DNA of 64,000 nt, taken from the NCBI GenBank assembly GCA_030674155.1, contig CM060329.1, positions 14,501,667-14,565,666 on the forward strand, read 5' to 3'. Numbering within the stretch: position 1 is the stretch's first letter; each line of letters starts with the position of its first letter. This DNA comes from Stramonita haemastoma. Taxonomy: Eukaryota; Mollusca; Gastropoda; Neogastropoda; Muricidae. The position numbers and the translations under genes were made by a program. Under the pieces are notes generated by a model that was not told the DNA's origin, did not search any database, and worked only from the letters and a program-made list of their open reading frames with translations. This document shows positions 53,315 to 64,000 of the stretch, one piece after another.

Positions 53315-56300
53315 AAATTGCAGCTTTTCTTGGTTGGGTTAAAAATCCAACCCACCTTTTCCTTATCCTGTCCAAAATGGAACCCACCTCTTTGTACTTT
53401 TGTCTCAAATCTAACCTACTATGTTTTGGTCAGGTCCAAATCCAACTTCATTTTGTGTTTGTAGTACAGACACTATTCCTGGTCAGGTCCAAAATCCAAT
53501 CCAAAAGTTCCTGGTCAGGTCCAAAATCAAAACTACCATTTCCTGGTCAGGTCCAAAATCTGATCCACCTTTTCCTGGTCAGGTCCAAAATCGAACCCAA
53601 AAGTTCCTGGTCAAGTCCAAACTGCAACCCATCATTTCCTGATCAAGTCCAAAATCTGATCTACCTTTTCTTGGTCAGGTCCAAAATCCAACCCACCATT
53701 CCCTGGTCAGGTCCAAAATCTGATTCACCTATTCCTGATCAGGTGCAAAATCCAACCCACTATTTCCCGGTCAGATAAAAAATCTGATCCACCTTTTCCT
53801 GGTCAGTTCCAAAGTTCAGTCTACCCACCTTTTCTCGTCGTCTAAAATCCCCTTTTTTTTAGTTGGGTTCAAAATCCAGCCAACCTTTTCCTTATTCTGT
53901 CCAAAATGCAACCCACCTCTTTGTAGTTTTGTCTCGAATCTAACCCAGTATTTTCTGGTCATGTCCAAATCCAACCTCATTTTGTGTTTGTAGTACAGAC
54001 CCACCTATTCCTGGACAGGTCCAAAGGCCAACCCAACATTTCCTGGTGAAGTCCAAAATGCAACCTACCAGTTCCTAATCAAATCCAAAATCTGTTCCCT
54101 ATTTTCCTGGTCAGGTCCAAAATCCAAGCCACCATTTCCTGGTCAGGTCCAAAATCCAACCCTTCATTTCCTGGTCAGGTCCAAAATCTAATCCTCCTTT
54201 TCCTGATGAGGTCCAAAATCAAACCCACCATTTCCTTGTCTAGTCCAAAATCTGATCCATATTGTCCGGGTCAGGTAAAAAATCCAAACCACCATTTCCT
54301 TCTCAGATCCAAAATCTAACCCACCATTCCATGGTCAGGTTTAAAATCTGATCCACCTATTCCTGGTCAGGTCCAACAGATCCAAAAACCAACCCACCTA
54401 TTCCTGGTCAGGTCCAAAATCCAACCCACCATTTCCTGGTGAGGTCCAAAATCTCACCCACCTTTTGCTAGTCAGGTCCAAAATCCAACCCACCATTTCC
54501 TGATCAGATCCAAAATCCAACCCAAAATTTCATGGTCAGGTCTAAAATCTGATCAACCTATTACTGGCCATGTCCAAAATCCACTCCAGCATTTCCTGGT
54601 CAGGTCTGAAATCTTATCCACTTTATCCTGGTCAGATCCAATACCCAACCAAACAAATCCTGGTGAGGTCCAAATTCTGATCCACCTTTTCCTGGACGTG
54701 TCAAAAATCCAATCTTTGTTTTCCTGGTCAGGTCCAAAATTAACTCTACTCACCTTTTTTTCATCATCTAAAGTGCACCTTATATTGGTTGGGTTAAAAA
54801 TCCAACCCACCTTTTACTTATCCTGTCCAAAATGTAACAGACTTCTTCGTAGTTTTGTCTAGAATCGAGCCCACTCTTTTCTGTTCAGGTCCAAAATCTG
54901 ATCCACCTTTTCCTGGTCAGGTCCAAAATTAAACCCACCATTTCCTGGTCAGGTCCAAAATGTGATCCATGTTTTCCAGGTCAGGTCCAAAATCCAACGC
55001 ACCAAATCCTTGTCAGGTCCAAAATTCAAACCCCCATTCCATGGTCAGGGTCAAAATCTAATCCACCTATTCCTGGTCAGGTCAAAAATCCAACCCACCT
55101 TTTCCTGGTCAGGTTCAAAATCTGATCCACCTTTTCATTGTCATGTCCAAAATCCAACCCACCATTTCCTGGTCAAGTCAGAAATCCAACCTACCATTCC
55201 CTGGTCAGGTATAAAATCTGATCCACCTATTCCTGGTCAGGTCCAAAATCCAACCCACCATTTCCTGGTCAGATCCAAAACCTAATCCACCTTTTCCTGG
55301 TGAGGTCCAAAATCAAACCCACTTTTTCTAGGTCAGATCAAAATCTGATCCAAGTTTTCCTGGACGGGTCCAAAATCCAATTCACCTTTTCCTTGTTAGG
55401 TACAAAGTTCAGTCTACCCACCTTTTCTCATTGTCTAAAATCCACCTTTTATTAATTCGGTTAAATATCCAACCCATCTTTTCCTTATCCCGTCGACAAT
55501 GCAACCCACTTCTTTGTACTTTTGTCTCAAATCCAACCCACCATTTCCTGTTCAGGTACAAAATCCAACCCACCATTTCCTGGTCAGGTCTAAAATCCAA
55601 ACCACCATTTCGTGATCAAATCCAAAATCTTATCCATATTTTCCTCATCAGGTCCAAAATCCAACCCACCATTTCCTGGTCAAGTCCAAAATCAAACCCA
55701 CCCTTTCCTGGTCAGATCCAAAATCTGATCCACCCTTTCCTGGTCAGGTCCAAAATCAAACCCCAAGTCTATGTAAGGTCCAAAATCTTATCCACCTTTT
55801 CCTGGACGGGTTGAACATCCAATCCACCTTTTCCTGGTCAGGTCCAAAGTTCAACCTTTTCTCATCGTCTAAAATCCACCTTTTATTAGTTGGGTTAAAA
55901 ATCCAACCCACCTTTTCCTATCCCGTCCGAAATGCAAACCACCTCTTTGTACATTTGTCTCAAATCTAACCCATGTCCAAATCCAACCTCATTTTGTGTT
56001 TGTAGTACACACCTACCTATTCCTGGTCAGGTCCAAAATCAAACCCACTATTTCCTGGCCAGGCCCAAGTTCCAGCCCATCATCTCCATGTCAGGTCCAA
56101 AATCTGATCCACCTTTTCGTGGTGGGTCCAAAATCCAACCCACCATTTCCTGGTCAGTTCCAATATCTGATCCACCTTTTCCTGGTCAAGTCCAAATTGC
56201 AACCAACCATTTCCTGTCAGGTCCAAAATCTGATCAGTATTTTCCTGGTCAGGTCCAAAATCCAACCCACCATTCCTGGTCAGGTCCAAAATCTAACCCA

Positions 56301-56570
56301 CCAATTCCTGGTCAGCTCCAAAATCTTGTCCACCTTTTCCTTGTCCTGTCCAAAATTCAATCCTCCTTTTCCTGGTCAGGTCCAAAATTCAGTCTTCCCA
56401 TCCTTTCTCATCGTCTAAAATCCACCTTTTATTGGTTGGGTTAAAAATCCAACCCACCTTTTCCTCATCCCGTCCGAAATGCAACCCACCCTCTCGTACT
56501 TTTGTTTCAAATCTAACCCACTATTTTCTGGTCGAGTCAAATCCAACCTCATTAATTTTTATGTTTGTAG
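53315..56570 (+). repeat. Family A array, block 6d
   Basis: The block begins in the interrupted landmark and has further ones at about 53810-54005, 54680-54890, 55360-55540, 55800-56010 and 56340-56570. A doubled-AGGTCC monomer lies near 54375. It ends in ATGTTTGTAGTACACAAAAT, where M starts. Confidence 0.94.
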
Positions 56571-56985
56571 TACACAAAATATTTTTTCCTTAAGCAGAAC
56601 ATCTTGCACACACATTAAATCCCCGTTCCAGCTTTTGGAAGAGCAGGCTATCGTGTGCTGGTAGGAGCGGTTGACAAAAATATGAAAAAACCCCAGCAAG
56701 CACACAGGTGTTGTGTATAGACACCATCCCTGAAGAAAAATCGGGGAGTTGGTGTCCCCAGGGCGGTTTGGGGCTGTATATGGCAATGTTTCGGCGGCTC
56801 CTTCGACGGTACTGGAACCATTCGTATTGCATTTCCAACGGATCATTCCAGTGGCGTGGAGAGGGGGGGTCTGCTGCATGGGTAACAGCTTGTCCTCCCT
56901 ACTTCTTTACCCAGGTTTTGCGCTCTAAAGACTAGAGCGCAACTCCATAGTCTTCAGAGACTGATGGGTGCCTAATACTGCTACT
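56571..56985 (+). mobile_element. Module M, plus orientation, unit 4
   Basis: Complete M. The first hairpin is perfect, GCGCTCTA/AAGAC/TAGAGCGC at 56920-56940. The second is AGTCT/TCAG/AGACT at 56949-56962. Frames of 75-106 codons on either strand are not conserved between copies. Confidence 0.85.
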
Positions 56986-57672
56986 AACACTACAAACACG
57001 CATTTTACTTTACGTATTTTACTGCACTATAACACAAACATATTTGCACTATGCAATATGCACTAAAGACTATAAAACATGATTTACTGTACGATAACAA
57101 AAAGGCATTTTGTAATAGCATAGTACAGTCAAATTGACAGTAAAGGCGTTTATATAAAAATGTGTTTTCTTATGTAATTGTAAAGTATAAACCCTCTTGT
57201 AATCTTATAATACGGTGAAATATGTTTGTGGTTGTTTTTCTTGTTTGTTTGTTTTGTTGTGTTTTACAATGAATTAAGCTGAATGGTGTTACATACTACA
57301 GTAAAATGTGTTTGTGTTTAGTATAGTAAACAGTGTTTTGAAATATAGTGCTGTAAAATATGTTTTGTAGTGTTTAATGTGTTTTTGTGTGGTTATGATA
57401 GAGTAAAATGTGTTGTGTTTTTCATTATAGTACAACAAAAGGTTACTTGTGTGCAGTTCTGATTCTGAAAATGAGGGAGTTTGAAAACTGTTTTTGGTGT
57501 TCTAGTATTAAAAGATTTTCTGTAATAGCATAGTGCAGTAAAATGTGTTTTGTACAGTGGTTGTAAAGTATGATGCGTTTTGTTGTCTTAAACGGGAAAA
57601 TATGTTTTGTGCAGTAAATGATGTTTTACTGTGTTTCTCAGAACAGTGAAAAGAGTTTGTGTTAAAGCATAG
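56986..57672 (+). repeat. Family B GT arm (GT1), unit 4
   Basis: Standard GT1 order, ending GTTAAAGCATAGTAAAC at the switch point. Confidence 0.9.
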
Positions 57673-60205
57673 TAAACACACATTTTACTGTACATTACCA
57701 CCACAAAACATAATCTACTGTACTGTAACACTACAAAATATTACCGTTTTATAACACTACTGAACAGTTTTTGCTTTACAACAACACTGAAAAGCACATT
57801 TTGCTGTCCAAAGACACGTTACAAAACGCAATTTCTGTACTACAAAACCACAGTTGTTTGTTTGTTTTTTACTGCATTGTGCCCTAACGCATTGCTTTGT
57901 AATACCACAAAACGCATTTTATAGTATTGTAAACACAACAAAACACACTTTACATTGAACAAAACACATTTTACTCATAACATTATGCAGTATTATACCA
58001 AACACACCAAGCTTTCTTGAATTGTCCTATAACATAATATGATGGTTCATAATTATATGGATCAAAAACACATTCTACTTTACTGTAACACAACAAAACA
58101 CAATTCACGTTATTGTAACAGTACAAAACACGTTTATTGAACTATAATACCAAAAAGCACGTAAACACCACAAAATACGTTGAATTTAAGACCACACAAA
58201 CACTCTTTACCACACTATAACAAAAAACAAGCACATATTACTATATTCTGTAACACCATTAAACGCAAGTTACTGTACAAAACATATTTCATCGTATTAT
58301 AAGACAACAAAACACATCATACTTAACAACCACACTACTTAACATAGTTTACCTCAAACGCCCTCTACTTTTACTGTACCACTATAAAACGCATTCGACT
58401 GTATTAGAACAACGCAAAAAAAGAAACAGCACAAAACACATTTTCCTGTGATAAAATTTTAAAAGCACACTTTTTACTGTATCATACCAGCACAAAAGAC
58501 ACGTTTGACTGCTTTAACACAACCAAATACAATTTACCGTACAAAACACATTACGTTACAAAACACATTTTCTGAAGTGGAACACCAAAAGAAACCCCAC
58601 ATTAACCAAAAATCCCCTTCCATTTTAGTGTAACCTCACAGATCAAAACAGACATTTCACTATTCTATAACACGACCAAAGACATTTTGACTATACTATC
58701 AGACTACAAAACACTGTTTACTATATTATCACAGAAAGATAGTTTACTGTACTATGCATCATGGTATCATAACACTACAATACACATTCTACTTTACTGT
58801 AAAACTAGAAAACATATTTTGCCCTACTGAAACAACACAAAAAGACATTTTCTGTACTAGAACAGCACAAAACACATTTTGCAGTATTAGTTTTGAAGAA
58901 AAACAAAACACATTTTACTGTATCATAACAGTATAAAACATGCATTTTGACCATACTACAACATAAACATGCACATCTTACTGAACTATGTAAACGTAAC
59001 TTACTGTAAAAAAAACAAACAAATTATATCTTAAGAGAAAAGGCATGTGTAAACACTATATTTTGCTATTTTGTATAACACACACTGACATTTTGCAGTA
59101 CAATAATGAAAAAAAAAGCACAGCACATTTAGCTGTATGATATAACAGTTCGAAACACATTTCACTGTACTACAACACAACAAAACACATTTTACGGTAC
59201 TACAACATTACAATCACGTTTTCTCTACTATAACACCCAAAACACACTTTTTCTAAACTGTAGCAAAAAAGCAAAACAAACACATTTTACCACAACAAAA
59301 CATAGTCTACTGTACTATACAAAAATTGAACCGTTTTATAACACTACCAAACGGATTTTACTTTACAATAACACTAAAAAGCACATTTCTCTGTGCAAAG
59401 GCACTTACAAAACGTATTTTCTGTACTCTGTACTATAACACAACAAAACACATTTTAAAGTACTAAAACATTACAATCACATTTTCTGCACTATAACACC
59501 AAAAAACACAGAGGGTGGGTTTGCTTATGGGCATGACCAGAAAATGGTAGCAAAAAATACTTTACATTTTACATAGTAGATTAAAAGATACATTTCAGTG
59601 TCCTAAAAGAAAAGAACCTACAACATAGGTATATATGGTCGAGATCTAAATGAAGTTGGATTTTGGACCTGACCAGAAAATAGTTGTTTTGAGACAAAAC
59701 CACGCAGAAGCGGGTGAGATTTTTTCGACTTGATCATGGAAAGGTGAATTGTTGAAGAAAAACAAAACACATTTTACTGTATCCTAACAGTACAAAACAC
59801 GCATTTTGACTATAGTATAACACAAACATCCACCTTTTACTGAACTATGTATTACCTTTAAACGTAACTTACTGTGAAAAAAAACCAAGAAACAAACAAA
59901 ACATATCTTAAGAGAGTAAAACCATCATACTTTACAACCACACTACAATACACAGTTTACCCTACTATAATATTACCAAACGCCTTTCTGTATTGTAGCA
60001 GCACCAAACACACATTTTGCTGTACAATACCAACCTCCTACATTTTCTGAATCGTAACTGCATAAAAGGCAGATTTCACTCCCTAATTATAAAACTACAA
60101 AACACATTTTACTCTTTACACTACAAAACACATTTTACTGTACTACAACAACAAACGATAACAAGATAAAAAGGTATTTTGTGTACTGAAACACCAATTT
60201 TTGCT
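57673..60205 (-). repeat. Family B CA arm, unit 4, right edge of the macrosatellite
   Basis: Same order as 15386-18719 but with a deletion of about 250 bp near 59037 (AAGAGAAAAGGCATGTGTAA). The second 1-kb duplicate breaks off at ACCAATTTTTGCTATT (about 60205), where unique sequence begins. The array ends here, mid-unit. Confidence 0.9.
59505..59755 (-). repeat. Two inverted family A monomers in the CA arm, unit 4
   Basis: GGTGGGTTTGCTTATGGGCA, then TGACCAGAAAATGG, is the first. GAAGTTGGATTTTGGACCTG, CCAGAAAATAGTTG and GAGACAAAACCACGCAGAAG form the second. They sit at the boundary of the 1-kb duplicates, as in units 1 and 2. Confidence 0.82.
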
Positions 60206-60720
60206 ATTGGCTGGGGGCTGCCCAGCTAGAGGCGGGCGGTAGCTGTCCAGTTAAATCCTGGGATCTCTCCCATCGTCGGAAACAACCCCTGGCCCCACGC
60301 TCTACGCCAGTCGAGCATTAACTGCTGCTTCCCGTGTTGTGTCCACACTGTGGGGCGGGGCTGGGTGACCTCTCCAGGGTGCAAGCCTGGGCAGGGTAGT
60401 ATGGAGGACAAGTTGTTGCCCAGATAGCAGTTCCCCCCACTCCACACTGATGATGGATCCAAAGGAACATCAGAAACTAATACAGTTAGGCACCAGCAGT
60501 GTCGCAGGAGTTGCCGGATCGTTACTGAAATCAGAAGCGGTCCGGACTCCATCTCCAGATTTTTCCTCAGAATGTACTCCCGAAGCCTTTCTCCCCAATG
60601 GGCAATCCACAAGGCAATGGAGGTTTGGGGTCAGAGTTTTCCTTCTCCTAGGTGAGTTGCCTTACTGGGCTAACCAGTCCCATCTGCCTGAATGTGACAG
60701 GTAGTACTTGGCTGCATTTT
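60206..60720 (-). mobile_element. Divergent relative of module M outside the array
   Basis: Between about 60385 and 60580 the order GCCTGGGCAGGGTAGTATGG, GGACAAGTTGTTGCCC, CAGTTCCCCCCACTCCAC, TGATGGATCC and CTCCATCTCCAGATTTTTCC matches inverted M (GCCTGGGTA..TATGGAGGGCAAGCTGTTACCC..CCCTCTCCACGCCACTGGAATGATCC..CCCGATTTTTCC). Similarity is only partial, so this is an older or different subfamily. The GC-rich sequence before and after is unassigned. Frames at 60450-60704 (plus) and 60226-60612 (minus) have no recognised domain. Confidence 0.5.
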
Positions 60721-60930
60721 ACCAGCAGAGGGCGCATTGGCTCCCAGGACGGGCCAGCCAAGAGCAAGCCAAGCATGATGCCCCCCGCTTACAAGAGCCA
60801 CCTATGCCCACCCACCTGACATGTATGTATTGTGGATTATATCAATTTGTATGTTATAAAACATTTGAAGTTATTTTCATTTACAAAGGGAGTTATGTGT
60901 GCGTATTTATTTAGATTGATTTATTTATTC
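60721..60930. other. Non-coding interval
   Basis: No feature recognised. The 3' end is AT-rich and merges into the tail of the inverted SINE. Confidence 0.5.
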
Positions 60931-61235
60931 ATTTATATCAAGGATAATAGAATGAGCTCTCATGTGCTTTTTAAATTCAATTCCCGTGTGTATGCAGTTT
61001 TCTAAATCTTGTCATCTGCTCCCACCTACACACAATGGCCTACTCTTACGCAAAGCGGAACAGGATTTAACGTGTGCACAAGATATTCTGCGTGCGTTCG
61101 CACACAGGCCTCGTTTGTAGTCTCATCCGAAGGACTTTTGGGCAGAGTGGAGTCAAGCACTGATGTTAACCCCAAGGAGAAAAATCCCCTCGAATGGAAA
61201 TCGACCCCTGGTCGTCAAATTATGAGGAAATCATG
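60931..61235 (-). mobile_element. SINE, second family, minus strand
   Basis: On the minus strand it reads, in order, GGGGTCGATTTCCATTCGAG (B-box-like region), GGATGAGACTACAAACGAGG, GCGAACGCACGCAGAATATC, GTGTGTAGGTGGGAGCAGAT and an AATAAATA-type tail ending near 60931. It is more complete at the 5' side than the copy at 63655. Confidence 0.75.
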
Positions 61236-61620
61236 CGTCTGTAAAAAAAGCCTGTCCCCTTCCGAAAAATACTCTCCCTAAATTCTTTAAATGATAATAG
61301 GCTAGTTGCTCTTACCCTGACGGTAATGAAATGTTCGAAAGAATCATTTTCAAAGGAATTCTTTTCTTCAATTTCTCAATATCTCATATATTCAATTTGC
61401 ATACAAAGCCATCAGTAGCACAAATTATGCCGCAATTACCTTGCTGCACAATACACACACCCATCTAGAAAAATCTGGCTCTTTTCTCCGTCTCTGCCTT
61501 TAATACCATTTAGCCCAATATCTTAGTACCCAAACTGGTCTGATATATGAGCTTCAGACTTTAGTTCCGTTTTCTGCCTCAGTTCTCCTCATTTTAGTCT
61601 GTTCGTGTCTGCAAGAACAG
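61236..61620. other. Non-coding interval
   Basis: No feature recognised. Confidence 0.5.
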
Positions 61621-61665
61621 TTTCGCGCGCGCGCGCGCGCGCGCGCGCGCGTGCGCGTGTGTGTG

Positions 61666-61764
<99 letters not shown>

Positions 61765-61940
61765 CGCACGTGCGCGTGTGTGTCTCTGTGTGTGTGCTAT
61801 CTGTCTGTCTCTGTCTTTTAGTCTCTGTCTCTGTCTCTGCCTGTCTGTCTGTCAGTCAATCTGTCTGTCTGTCTGTCTCTGTCTCTGTCTGTCTGTCTCT
61901 GTCTCTCTGTCTTTCTGTCTCTCAGTCTCTCTCTCTCAAA
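61621..61940. repeat. (CG)n, (TG)n and CTGT/CTCTGT microsatellites
   Basis: A (CG)n tract (about 61625-61651) leads into (TG)n (about 61662-61754), then a mixed CG/TG stretch, then CTGT and CTCTGT repeats to about 61940. The alternating purine-pyrimidine part (about 130 bp) is a strong candidate for Z-DNA under torsion. Confidence 0.95.
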
Positions 61941-62021
61941 CATAGATTCATTTAGACATGCTATGGACTGTTCCTCTGTTCTTGAGGACTTACTATCTGA
62001 CAAGGTGGCCCGGCCGAATCC

Positions 62022-62720
62022 CTATTTACTGATGCCTGTGGCACCTTTCTTTTTATTTTGGGACATTGACTGTTGTGGCTTGTTTTTGCCTTGACTGTTA
62101 AATCTACTGACAGTTTTCTTGTATGCTTGCCTGTTAATTCTAGAGCTGGATACAGCTCTTCTTGGTCGTGGACTGCGAGCTGCAGGCAAACGTGTTGGGG
62201 TCTGACCCTTCTCTTTGTCAAGGTGATCACATGTTTGTTCACTGTCTTGTTTGCTGGTGGAACAGTCGTCAGTCTCATCTTCCCTGATTTTGTCAACTGT
62301 TTCAGTCAGGCATACAGCCTGACCTTTATTTACATTTCTGTCATTACTTGGTAGAGTTTCAGCACAACTGGTATCAAATGCATCTCACTGATACAACTAG
62401 CTTTTCTAAGCTCAATAGATGGAGATGTGTCTTGAGCTTCAGTGTGAGGTTCTGTGATGTTAACAGTGTCACTTATTATACTGTCATCATCATTTGTGTC
62501 TGTCTTGTCTCTGTCTTGGTCAAGTATGTCAAGTTTTTCTCCAGATACTTTGTTCTGTAGGGAGTCAACACTGTAAGAGCCTTCATTTTCCTCAGTGTAT
62601 GTTGAAGATTCAGGTCAGTCTTGTTGGTGCTGTCTCCTTCCAAACAAACCATCGTATGCCTTGTGATCCTCTGATGCCCATTTGAGATGAGTCACAAACC
62701 CTATCCATAGATATAATCTA
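62022..62720 (-). pseudogene. Decayed coding segment, probable C-terminal exon, family unknown
   Basis: Read on the minus strand from about 62720, one frame gives LYLWIGFVTHLKWASEDHKA then YDGLFGRRQHQQD. It meets a TGA near 62612, then continues in frame with ESSTYTEENEGSYSVDSLQN, KLDILDQDRDKTDTNDDDS and EAQDTSPSIELRKASCISE. Near 62378 the open frame shifts to DAFDTSCAETLPSN, KGQAVCLTETVDKIREDETD, CSTSKQDSEQTCDHLDKEKG and a basic tail, PRPRRAVSSSRINRQAYKKT, ending at a TAG (62022-62024). The acidic, Ser/Thr-rich stretch followed by a Lys/Arg-rich tail looks like real protein, not repeat. One stop and one frameshift make it a pseudogene, or an exon with two sequence errors. I do not recognise the family. 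An AG with a weak pyrimidine tract precedes the frame (about 62722). Confidence 0.45.
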
Positions 62721-63500
62721 TCAAAGTATGTTCCATGCAATCAACAGACGGAAGAAAATATCTTAAGGCATTTGAGCTTATCATGATCTGTACTTCTATG
62801 TGAGTGTAACTGCCTATTGATTTGAAGTATCAACTTTCTTTTTTATGCAATACCAGCAAACAACTCCAATGGACTAATACAGGGTCAATGTTTTTGTGCA
62901 ACACTGGTATTCTAATCGGCATCTCTGCCGTGATAACTAGCGTATCATCAACTTAATGTAAAATGTAGGCTACATTACAAAGTTTCCTCAATAGTCTGTC
63001 TAGTAGCTGTATTTGGTTTGCTGTGATTGTAAAGTATTTTTTGTGTTTCTCAACATGCTTTATTTGTATAAAAGCTTGGTGCATCAGTGTGCAGCAAAAT
63101 GCGTGGAATGGTGTGTAATATAGAATGTTAACAGTTTTGCATTTTAAGACAAACACACTAATGACAAGCAAGACATAATTATTTGCAAATGTGGTTTTGT
63201 TGTATATCATCAGAAGGAAGAAAAGTTACTTAAGTGTTGAGATATGAGGGTATCATCACAGGACGAAAACAAAAATTTTATTTTCATAGAAGTAACCACA
63301 AAGTATGGAACATTTTTCGCCATGTTATTGTGGTTAACCTTAATCTTGATTTCAATAATACTAGAGTAAAATTCAGCATGTTGATTACTGTGTGTTATGC
63401 AATGCGTTATATCGTGATGCTTTCCCAAATCTACTGTGCATTGTATTGAGGCCCAAGGCCGATGTGCAATTAAAATCATTTCAGTGTTCAGTGTTTAGTG
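62721..63500. other. Non-coding interval
   Basis: AT-rich sequence. Short frames on both strands have no recognisable similarity. Confidence 0.5.
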
Positions 63501-63501
63501 T

Positions 63502-63556
<55 letters not shown>

Positions 63557-63580
63557 CTCTCTCTCTCTCTCTTTTCTCTC
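63501..63580. repeat. (CT)n microsatellite
   Basis: A CT tract of about 80 bp, interrupted by CC and TTTT steps. Confidence 0.95.
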
Positions 63581-63654
63581 CTCCTTTATTTTCTGTGACC
63601 ATCCTTGCGGAAACAAAGCAACGTTTTCCTTTATCAGCTTCAGTCAGCATGTGT

Positions 63655-63910
63655 TCCATTATGTAGGCATTCGTGATCAGATAAGACTTTAAACTGAGAT
63701 CCCGTGCGCAAACGCACGCAGAACATGTTGTGCACACGTTAAAACTTGTTCCACTTTTCGGAAGAGCAGGCCATTGTGTGCCGGTGCGAACGGATGATAA
63801 AATTGATAAAACTGCATACACGCAGGGACGGGATGTAAAAATGAAAAAGCATACGACTGCTCATTCTTTTATCCTCGAAATGGGAGAATAAAATAATAAT
63901 AATAGAAGTA
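63655..63910 (+). mobile_element. 5'-truncated SINE, second family, plus strand
   Basis: GATCAGATAAGACTTTAAAC, GCAAACGCACGCAGAACATG, CGGAAGAGCAGGCCATTGTG and GCCGGTGCGAACGGATGATA match the copy at 3800 and the first half of module M. CAGGGACGGGATGTAAAAAT and an ATAATAATAATA tail follow. The tRNA-like head is missing. Confidence 0.75.
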
Positions 63911-64000
63911 ATAAAACAGAAAAAATAGGAAGAAAATCATAACTTAATATCAGACAACACATAGCTACAAAATTCACTGGTCAGATCCCGTTGAACCAGA

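Noticed and set aside
53185..53778. 197-codon plus-strand frame and many similar frames over family A arrays
   Set aside because: They are translations of the 32-bp satellite, with phase cycling every 96 bp. The same arrays are also open on the minus strand, and this one starts inside a LINE fragment.
56559..56879. Minus-strand frame of 106 codons over module M as a conserved protein
   Set aside because: Corresponding frames in the other M copies are shifted or stopped, so there is no sign of protein-level conservation.

Overview
This is non-coding-rich eukaryotic DNA, most likely from a mollusc and probably a gastropod. That placement is inference: it rests on tRNA-derived SINE copies, APE-type LINE fragments, very long (TG)n/(CT)n microsatellites, and no bacterial gene layout. 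I find no intact protein-coding gene. Almost every long open reading frame is a by-product of a tandem repeat.

The left flank (1-5365) holds a (TG)n tract, a decayed LINE 3' end (667-1137), two SINE copies (about 1858-2295 and 3800-4135), a CA-rich and (ACCAC)n block, a G-rich tract, and one unrecognised 84-codon reading frame.

From about 5366 to 60205 the window is one hierarchical repeat, which I read as a macrosatellite. Family A is a 32-bp tandem repeat (core CCTGGTCAGGTCCAAAATC) with a higher-order 'landmark' of variant monomers of about 250 bp. Family B is a repeat of about 30 bp, G/T-rich on one strand (GT arms, TACAGTAAAATGTGTTTT) and present also in the reverse orientation (CA arms). 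Module M, a SINE-like retroposon of about 400 bp with two 3' hairpins and an (ACT)n tail, sits at the A-to-B transitions. The repeating order is A array, M(+), GT arm, switch to CA arm, inverted M(-), inverted A monomer, 3' piece of M(+), longer GT arm, conserved junction, next A array. Full or partly deleted units run about 8755-21940, 21941-31480, 31481-44811 and 44812-60205. Shared breakpoints show that whole composite units were copied.

Later insertions sit in this array and can be read against the repeat as a ruler: a 424-bp element with 27-bp inverted repeats (9344-9767), a 2-kb CAC...GTG-ended DNA transposon (10259-12286), a CR1/Rex-like LINE end (35191-36416), an RTE-like LINE with an internal inversion (29126-30690), a truncated sister copy of it (49615-50532), a 201-bp LINE end with perfect 10-bp target duplications (53114-53314), and a microsatellite-rich dispersed element (6870-8161).

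The right flank (60206-64000) holds a divergent relative of M, two SINE copies (one per strand), alternating purine-pyrimidine tracts, and a decayed coding segment on the minus strand (about 62022-62720) that reads as a broken C-terminal exon. All repeat boundaries were placed by eye, so expect errors of about 5-20 bp unless an exact junction is given.
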